Shown in pieces: positions 59,143 through 64,000 of a stretch of 64,000 nt of DNA. Positions within the stretch are counted from its first letter, which is position 1. The number at the start of each line of letters is the position of its first letter. Source of the stretch: JBAXQQ01 sp037131695 (GTDB taxonomy: Bacteria; Armatimonadota; Hebobacteria; CAIYQO01); NCBI GenBank assembly GCA_964638715.1, contig CAZWZF010000003.1, positions 62,001-126,000 of the forward strand. The letters are read 5' to 3'. Both the position numbers and the translations under genes were made by a program. The notes under the pieces are model-generated. The model was given only the letters and a program-made list of their open reading frames with translations, was not told the origin of the DNA and made no database searches.

Positions 59143-61242
59143 TTATCTCTCAATAACCAGACACCGATCAATCTTCGTACCATCCAATTTAATCGGTGTT
59201 TTGGCATTTATGCGTAAATCACACGCCACTGTTAATGTTCCATTATTCATAGCAATTTGTAATGCGATTGCTTCGTTTTCCTTGGCTTCTGAGTTGCCGA
59301 TTTGAAGTGGTAGGCGTTTCATATCTTTTACTGCAGTTCTGTTACCGGATAAATCATATACGGTTGTAAATAACGTTGCCTGTGCTGTTCGTCGTCGTAT
59401 CATCATAGGTACACGTTCATTTAGCGAATAGCCAATTCCTTTACCGGTGAAGATTGTTGACGTTGAATCTCCGTCGCACCATATTACATATTTTTTATCT
59501 TTATCAAACTGACCCGAGACTTTAAATTGTGTTGTTCCGGGTGCTGACTGTATATCTGTTATATGCTGGTAGCCACTTGTTTTCCCAAGTGTTTCTAATG
59601 GTGATAACTGCATATCAATTGAACAGCCGCCGCGTGCATGCATCACCCAATCGGTTTGCTGTTCTTTCTCTCCTATGACAAGGAAAAAATCAATCAGTAT
59701 GTTATCTTTCAGAATTACAAAACGGCGCATTGTATTACCTGGATATGCGCCAGTACTTTCCATTAATGCGGCTGAATACTCTTTGTCAGTATGGAAATAA
59801 AGCATCTTGCCGGTATCAGGTTGCTGATTTTCTCCATTTAGCACTACAGTATTATGCGCAAGTGTCGTCCGGCACCAGGTTTCATATTCAGGAACGCTGT
59901 AGGTAATGCGACCAGGATCGAGTAATATTTCATTACCCATTGCATATAACACCAGATTTAATTTATCTGGATGGCCATGATGGTCGCCGTGTTGGCCGTA
60001 GTCTATCATAGCGCAGATTGCCTTTTCTCCCAAACCATCGCGTAATGCGGCAATCCCTATACTGCTGAGATTTGAACTGTTTAATTGTTCTGCTTTCTCG
60101 GTTGTTGCTTCACCGGTATATGGCAGAAATCGTTTATCTTTGAAGTATGAATATCCATAACGATAAAAGTCGCTCCAACTATATACTGATCCCGGGTCGC
60201 TATCGTGAAATACTGGAAATTGCCCATTTGGATAAGCCATTGAAATAGGACCAAGCCACATGCTCCTGAGCCGCTTATTATCCGCGAAGTTCCATCCAAC
60301 TCGCGCACAGGAATCAAGAGTTTGAATAATTGCCAGCATCGCGTAACGCTGGTATGACATGGTTCCTTCATACCATAACCCGTCATCTGTTACTGATTCT
60401 TTCATTTGCCATAGAAATCCATGTGCACCATTAATACCCGCGTTTATCAATGATTTGTCGCCGATAGCAACCCCGACAGTAACATACGAGGCATTAAACC
60501 AAGTTTGATGATTATTTTTAGAACCAGCAAAAATTTGGAACTTCATCACATTTTCAACAGTTCTTTTCAAGAGATTCTGCTCGATATTATTACGCTGTTC
60601 GGCGGTAATATTAGGAGCGTCAGATATTAAATCATAAGCTTTAGCCAGAATGATAATAGTGTAGCTTTCATCAAGTAACTGTGCATACCGCCAACCACCT
60701 ACGACTGCCAACAAACCACGACGACCCCAGCGGTCATGATGTTCCCAGGTTGGGTAAAGACGCGCCAACTCGCAAAGCGCTTTAATTACCGGTTCTGCGT
60801 ATTTCACTTCTCCAGTAAGTGCATAGGTGAGTGCCAGTGTATAACAAGCATCATTAAGTTGGTCATTAAGGATTGTTCGATAAGAAGCCTGTGTGCGTTC
60901 ATCGGTATATACAGCATGGCAAACCGGGCAAACATGACGTTCCAATGATTCAGGATTTAGACGCGCACCATCTTTGGGACAGGCATAATAAAAATACCAG
61001 TTCCCTTCAAGTGTGGGTACTGTAAGCCCTTGTTTCAATAAAATATCGGAACGTTCACGCAGGTGTGTGATTTCAGCAGAACGTTTTGCATCAGCTTTCC
61101 ACGCATTAATTTCATCTGTAGTATATGCTAATCGAGGGTGGCTTTTAAATACAGGTTCCGGTAATTTGGATGCACAGTTAATCACTGTTGAAATAATGCA
61201 GAAGGAAATAAAAACAAAAATAATTCGTAAAATATTTGTCAT
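59143..61242 (-). CDS. Heparinase II/III-family polysaccharide lyase-like exported protein
   Basis: A 699-residue exported protein. A signal peptide covers about 1-22 and is followed by Cys 23 (VINCASK, possibly a lipoprotein, though Asn at -1 is unusual). An alpha/alpha toroid at about 30-400 and a C-terminal beta-sheet domain (about 420-690) are typical of heparinase II/III and alginate lyases. An insert near residues 88-118 (YYACPKDG and HVCPVCHAVY) has four Cys in a zinc-ribbon-like arrangement seen in this lyase branch. Catalytic candidates are KNNHQTWFNASYV (Asn/His), GLWYEGTMSYQRYAM (Tyr) and GQHGDHHGHPDKLNLVLY. It would cleave acidic polysaccharides by beta-elimination in the periplasm or outer membrane. 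Substrate unknown. Confidence 0.82.
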   Translation of the reverse strand: MTNILRIIFVFISFCIISTVINCASKLPEPVFKSHPRLAYTTDEINAWKADAKRSAEITHLRERSDILLKQGLTVPTLEGNWYFYYACPKDGARLNPESLERHVCPVCHAVYTDERTQASYRTILNDQLNDACYTLALTYALTGEVKYAEPVIKALCELARLYPTWEHHDRWGRRGLLAVVGGWRYAQLLDESYTIIILAKAYDLISDAPNITAEQRNNIEQNLLKRTVENVMKFQIFAGSKNNHQTWFNASYVTVGVAIGDKSLINAGINGAHGFLWQMKESVTDDGLWYEGTMSYQRYAMLAIIQTLDSCARVGWNFADNKRLRSMWLGPISMAYPNGQFPVFHDSDPGSVYSWSDFYRYGYSYFKDKRFLPYTGEATTEKAEQLNSSNLSSIGIAALRDGLGEKAICAMIDYGQHGDHHGHPDKLNLVLYAMGNEILLDPGRITYSVPEYETWCRTTLAHNTVVLNGENQQPDTGKMLYFHTDKEYSAALMESTGAYPGNTMRRFVILKDNILIDFFLVIGEKEQQTDWVMHARGGCSIDMQLSPLETLGKTSGYQHITDIQSAPGTTQFKVSGQFDKDKKYVIWCDGDSTSTIFTGKGIGYSLNERVPMMIRRRTAQATLFTTVYDLSGNRTAVKDMKRLPLQIGNSEAKENEAIALQIAMNNGTLTVACDLRINAKTPIKLDGTKIDRCLVIER

Positions 61243-61337
61243 GAATTATATTTATCTGTTTTTAAGGTGATTCCTGCTTGTTGAAGAATAAGGTAGGATT
61301 GATGTTTATATAATTATATGAAATAATGTGTGTTAGG

Positions 61338-61622
61338 TTATTTAACAGTTCTTTTACTTAGTGTCTTTAATGAATCAAGATTACCGTTAATTAATGCTTC
61401 TTTTTTAGCATGTGACCATCCTTTTAACTGACGCTCACGCATAATGGCTTTTAATTGGGTATCAAATGATTCTGAATAAACAAGCGTAACAGGACGTCTA
61501 ATAAACGTGTATGCTGCTCCAAGAGTACCTTCATTATGCTCTTTTAATCTTGATTCTAAGTTTTGAGTAAAACCAACATAATATAAATTATCAGCACATA
61601 ATAGAATATAGGTATAGAACAT
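61338..61622 (-). CDS. GIY-YIG nuclease domain protein (UPF0213 type)
   Basis: A 94-residue single-domain protein with FYTYILLCADNLYYVGFTQN (the GIY-YIG pair is YTYIL...LYYVG) and LESRLKEHNEGTLGAAY, then ALRERQLKGW-like IMRERQLKGWSHAKKEALI. Typical of the small UPF0213 family, distantly related to UvrC and homing nuclease cores. It is common as a stand-alone gene in many bacteria with no settled role. No strong Shine-Dalgarno sequence precedes the ATG. It lies next to a repeat region and a tRNA. Confidence 0.9.
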   Translation of the reverse strand: MFYTYILLCADNLYYVGFTQNLESRLKEHNEGTLGAAYTFIRRPVTLVYSESFDTQLKAIMRERQLKGWSHAKKEALINGNLDSLKTLSKRTVK

Positions 61623-61672
61623 GAAGGATATATCCGGTTTGTAAAATGAATTATATCTGCTGACTATTACCA

Positions 61673-61797
61673 GCCCTTCGATTCGTTTAACTCACTCAGG
61701 GCACCATTCGACTTTATAAAATTTAAAACTTCACTTACTATTCAACTGGCCTGCCATGAGCGACCAAAGGGCGAAGCCCAAAGGAAGTCGAATGGTG
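61673..61797. repeat. REP-like inverted repeats beside the tRNA
   Basis: A 13 bp perfect inverted repeat, CACCATTCGACTT (61702-61714) and AAGTCGAATGGTG (61785-61797), flanks about 70 bp. Outside it is GCCCT (61673-61677) with AGGGC (61698-61702). The units resemble the dispersed palindromes of the type CTGAG...GTCGAA...GG seen in many bacterial genomes. The right arm overlaps the tRNA 3' end. Confidence 0.6.
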
Positions 61798-61868
61798 GGC
61801 CGGGCAGGATTCGAACCTGCGACCAAGAGATTATGAGTCTCCTGCGCTAACCACTGCGCCACCGGCCC
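61793..61868 (-). tRNA. tRNA with CAU anticodon (Met or Ile2)
   Basis: Cloverleaf on the minus strand: acceptor GGGCCGG (61868-61862) with CCGGCCC, D-arm GCGC/GCGC with AGTGGTTA, anticodon stem GGAGA/TCTCT (one mismatch) with loop CTCATAA (anticodon CAU), variable TGGTC, T-arm GCAGG-TTCGAAT-CCTGC, discriminator A. CCA is encoded (61795-61793). CAU can be elongator Met, initiator Met or lysidine-modified Ile2. The first base pair is intact (G-C), which argues against an initiator of the classic type. The anticodon-arm context GACTCATAATC fits either elongator Met or Ile2. Confidence 0.95.
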
Positions 61869-61956
61869 GTTGTGTTTGGTGAAGCAGGCATATTTTATCA
61901 ATATATGAGATAGAAGTCAAGATGATTTTACTGTTTTTCTGGTATTTTTTCTCTAT

Positions 61957-61965
61957 TGATATAAT
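61957..61965 (+). promoter_or_regulatory. Extended -10 promoter of the Fe-S aldo/keto reductase
   Basis: TGATATAAT (TG-n-TATAAT) at 61957-61965, with no good -35 element. It is 76 bp before the ATG. Confidence 0.4.
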
Positions 61966-62041
61966 TGAGTCAAATTTGTATTTACACAAACAGCAATAAC
62001 TGGCAGAATATCAACAGATTAATAACGAGGTAAAATTAAGA

Positions 62042-63166
62042 ATGATTTATCGTGAGTTAGGCAAAACCGGCTTAAAAGTTTCACAATTGGGCTTTGGAGC
62101 TATGAGATTGCCGATGATGGATACCAGTGATAGTAAAAGGATTGTTAACCGCGAGTTGGCGATTCCTATGATTCACCGTGCATTTGAAGCAGGTGTTAAT
62201 TACATTGATTCCGCGGTTGGATATTGTGATGGTGATAGTCAGAAAGCAGTAGGGGACGCTTTACAATCATGGGGACGTGAGAAAATTATTGTATCAACAA
62301 AAAACCATTACTATGGAACAGATGAAAAAGAGTGGTGGACCAACCTGGAAAATTCTTTGAAATTTTTAAAGACTGATTACATTGACATCTACAACCACCA
62401 TGGTATGGGTTGGGATGCATATACAAACTGTATTGTTCCTCGCATAGGTGAATGGACTAAGAAGGCGAAAGAACAAGGTTTGATTCGTCACGTTTGCAAT
62501 TCATTCCATGATAATAATGAAAATCTGAAAAAAATCGTTGATTCTGGCTACTCGTCAGTAATAACCCTCCAATATAATATGCTGGATCGTTCATTAGAAG
62601 AAGGAATTGGTTACGCCCATGAAAAAGGAGTAGGAATTATATGTATGGGACCAGTTGGTGGCGGAAGATTAGGAGCAACAAGTACGGTATTGGAGAATCT
62701 TGTTCCAGGAATTAAAAGAGTTCCTGAATTAGCTCTCAGATTTGTATTGAGCAATAAGAATATTTCATTGGCACTAAGCGGTATGAGCACTATGCAGCAG
62801 ATTGAAGAAAATATCGTCACTGCTGCTGATGAGATAACGCTATCAGAAGAAGAGAACGCAGCAATTACTGCCCATGTTATAAATTTGAAAAAGATGGCTG
62901 ATTTATATTGCAGCGGATGCCGGTACTGTATGCCTTGCCCTAATGGTGTTAATATTCCTGGAGTATTTGATATTTATAATCAAGCGAAAGTATATGGCTT
63001 ATGGGATTTGGCTAAGCACCGTTATAATAATGATTTAGGACCAGAACATAAAAATGGGAAACGCGGCGATGAATGTACTGATTGCGGTGCTTGCGAGCCA
63101 AAATGTCCGCAAAACATTGAGATTCGACGGCAATTGGCAGAGGCTCATAAAGCATTAACAAAATAG
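62042..63166 (+). CDS. Aldo/keto reductase with C-terminal 4Fe-4S domain
   Basis: A 374-residue cytoplasmic oxidoreductase. The aldo/keto reductase barrel covers about 1-280, starting MIYRELGKTGLKVSQLGFGA, with catalytic candidates Asp 56 in YIDSAVGY, Tyr 61, Lys 87 in STKNHYYG and His 119-120 in IYNHHGMG. A C-terminal domain has two cysteine clusters: CSGCRYCMPC (290, 293, 296, 299) and CTDCGACEPKC (345, 348, 351, 355). These are two 4Fe-4S sites, as in ferredoxin-like electron entry. This fusion is widespread in anaerobes. A terminator shared with mraY follows. Substrate unknown. Confidence 0.92.
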   Translation: MIYRELGKTGLKVSQLGFGAMRLPMMDTSDSKRIVNRELAIPMIHRAFEAGVNYIDSAVGYCDGDSQKAVGDALQSWGREKIIVSTKNHYYGTDEKEWWTNLENSLKFLKTDYIDIYNHHGMGWDAYTNCIVPRIGEWTKKAKEQGLIRHVCNSFHDNNENLKKIVDSGYSSVITLQYNMLDRSLEEGIGYAHEKGVGIICMGPVGGGRLGATSTVLENLVPGIKRVPELALRFVLSNKNISLALSGMSTMQQIEENIVTAADEITLSEEENAAITAHVINLKKMADLYCSGCRYCMPCPNGVNIPGVFDIYNQAKVYGLWDLAKHRYNNDLGPEHKNGKRGDECTDCGACEPKCPQNIEIRRQLAEAHKALTK

Positions 63167-63190
63167 TACCAAACTAAATATGGCAATAAA

Positions 63191-63226
63191 AAACGAGTAC
63201 GGCAAATCATAATGCCATACTCGTTT
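63191..63226. terminator. Bidirectional terminator between the aldo/keto reductase gene and mraY
   Basis: AAACGAGTA-C-GGCA (63191-63204) with TGCC-A-TACTCGTTT (63213-63226). T-rich and A-rich flanks on either side suit both strands. Confidence 0.85.
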
Positions 63227-63245
63227 AATTTTAAATTGCTTCTAA

Positions 63246-64000
63246 TTACTTTGCTAAAAATCCAATAACTATGGTTGCAATAACAATTGATAAAATCCAT
63301 GCCCGGGTAACAATAGCAGTTTCTTTCCATCCGCAAAGTTCAAGATGATGATGATATGGACTCATTTTAAAGACTCGTTTGCCGGTAGTCTTAAATGAAA
63401 TTACTTGAATTATGACTGAAAACATTTCAACCATGAATATAAGACAGATAACTACCATCAATGCTTCAATTTTCAATATTATTGCTGCACCTGCGACAAG
63501 TGCTCCGATTGCCAGAGAACCGGTATCTCCCATGAATACCGCAGCCGGATTGCAATTAAATACCAGGAAAGCAAGGCAAGCCGCCGCAAGACATGCCATA
63601 ATAATTGCGCTTGCTTCATTAGAAGGTGAATAGATTGCGGTTACAGCAACGAAAATAGGTGCAAGTGAACTAAATATAGTTGTACCAGCAGCCAGTCCAT
63701 CCAGTCCATCAGTGAGATTTACTGCATTACTGAATGCGGTAATAAACAGTATTGCAAATATCCAATAAAACCATCCGAAATGTAATGTTGTGCCGAATAT
63801 TGAAATATCAGTATTTAACCCACCCATCAGAAATTGGATACCGACTAAAAAAGCTGCCGAGAAGATAACTTGTAAAATTAGTTTTTCACGCGCCCGCAAT
63901 CCCAACGAACGTCCCTGGTTAATTTTTTTCCAGTCATCTATTGAACCGATTACAGCATGAGCAATAAATATACCGGAAAGTAAAAGCGAGGGAATAGTAA
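63246..64000 (-). CDS. mraY: Phospho-N-acetylmuramoyl-pentapeptide-transferase, N-terminal part outside window
   Basis: Integral membrane enzyme making lipid I for peptidoglycan. About 252 residues of the C-terminal part are present; the frame is open to the window end, so the first part is missing. Clear motifs: GSIDDWKKINQGRSLGLRAR at the start of the visible part (Mg-binding Asp pair), NLTDGLDGLAAGTT, FLVFNCNPAAVFMGDTGSLA and MSPYHHHLELCGWKE near the end. The hydrophobic helices are as expected. Neighbours of the usual dcw cluster (murF, murD, ftsW) are not seen downstream; a terminator lies there. Confidence 0.97.
   Translation of the reverse strand, partial: TIPSLLLSGIFIAHAVIGSIDDWKKINQGRSLGLRAREKLILQVIFSAAFLVGIQFLMGGLNTDISIFGTTLHFGWFYWIFAILFITAFSNAVNLTDGLDGLAAGTTIFSSLAPIFVAVTAIYSPSNEASAIIMACLAAACLAFLVFNCNPAAVFMGDTGSLAIGALVAGAAIILKIEALMVVICLIFMVEMFSVIIQVISFKTTGKRVFKMSPYHHHLELCGWKETAIVTRAWILSIVIATIVIGFLAK

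Noticed and set aside
61338..61868. Integrated mobile element at the tRNA
   Set aside because: Repeats overlap the tRNA end and a GIY-YIG gene is near, but there is no integrase, no second tRNA fragment and no cargo. UPF0213 proteins are ordinary chromosomal genes.
1..64000. CRISPR array, prophage or insertion sequence
   Set aside because: No regularly spaced direct repeats, no transposase, integrase or phage structural gene was found in any frame.

Overview
The window is a 64 kb piece of an AT-rich bacterial chromosome from a flagellated, LPS-bearing (Gram-negative) organism. LPS is indicated by kdsA, kdsB and an LptD/OstA-like outer-membrane protein, flagella by flgJ-like, flgM, flgN, flgK, flgL and fliW, and a Gram-negative envelope by two HlyD-less ABC exporters and many exported beta-propeller proteins. 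Heparinase II/III-type lyase, GH94 phosphorylase, a URO-D family protein and PQQ-type propellers together are typical of PVC-like (Lentisphaerota, Planctomycetota), Armatimonadota-like and related uncultured lineages. No rRNA or other firm phylogenetic marker is present, so the phylum is not settled. No prophage, insertion sequence or CRISPR array was seen.

Layout. 1-2.7 kb: end of trpS, then atpD-atpC. 2.8-9.8 kb: carbohydrate block (PQQ propeller, frameshifted GH94 disaccharide phosphorylase, aldo/keto reductase, polyprenyl-phosphate sugar transferase and GT4). 10-17.7 kb: citrate synthase, a small exported protein, citramalate synthase, a BadF-type kinase, a decayed membrane protein, a HAD phosphatase, GT4 and kdsB. 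17.7-22.7 kb: an unusually long intergenic stretch, then a hybrid histidine kinase and a REC-PAS-GAF-GAF-HD-GYP protein. 22.8-25.2 kb: zinc-ribbon protein with a long leader, a broken two-domain exported protein, Hsp20 and YwbE. 25.3-30.6 kb: a ketosynthase plus a cysteine-less truncated ketosynthase, purA and typA. 30.6-38.7 kb: flagellar hook-junction operon behind a sigma-28 type promoter, then a Big1/LptD-like protein and dnaG. 38.9-43.4 kb, minus strand: membrane protein, kdsA, xylB and URO-D protein. 43.6-46.3 kb: ECF sigma module 1. 46.4-50.7 kb: rex and a heterodimeric ABC exporter. 50.8-51.15 kb: a probable structured non-coding RNA. 51.2-53.7 kb: PQQ protein and NIF3. 53.8-58.5 kb: ECF sigma module 2 (sigma, VIT-vWA, short membrane protein, YVTN propeller). 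58.6-64 kb: YcxB-like gene with an internal stop, heparinase-like lyase, GIY-YIG protein, repeats, tRNA(CAU), Fe-S aldo/keto reductase and mraY (cut by the window end).

How parts work together. Both ECF modules have the same plan: a promoter of ECF type (TGCAAC/TGTAAC, 16-17 bp, CGTATA) in front of the sigma gene, then overlapping or tightly packed genes for a single-pass membrane protein and exported proteins. This suggests autoregulated envelope-sensing units. The GH94, heparinase-like, xylulokinase, BadF-kinase and aldo/keto reductase genes point to use of plant- or animal-type polysaccharides.

Four genes are broken by small lesions or deletions (GH94, the 23.5 kb exported protein, the YcxB-like gene and a glycosyltransferase remnant). 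These are either real decay or base-level errors in the assembly. The best candidates for something undescribed are the structured RNA at about 50.87-51.14 kb, the ECF module with a triple-repeat putative anti-sigma protein, the Big1-LptD-like fusion next to dnaG, and the ketosynthase/pseudo-ketosynthase pair.
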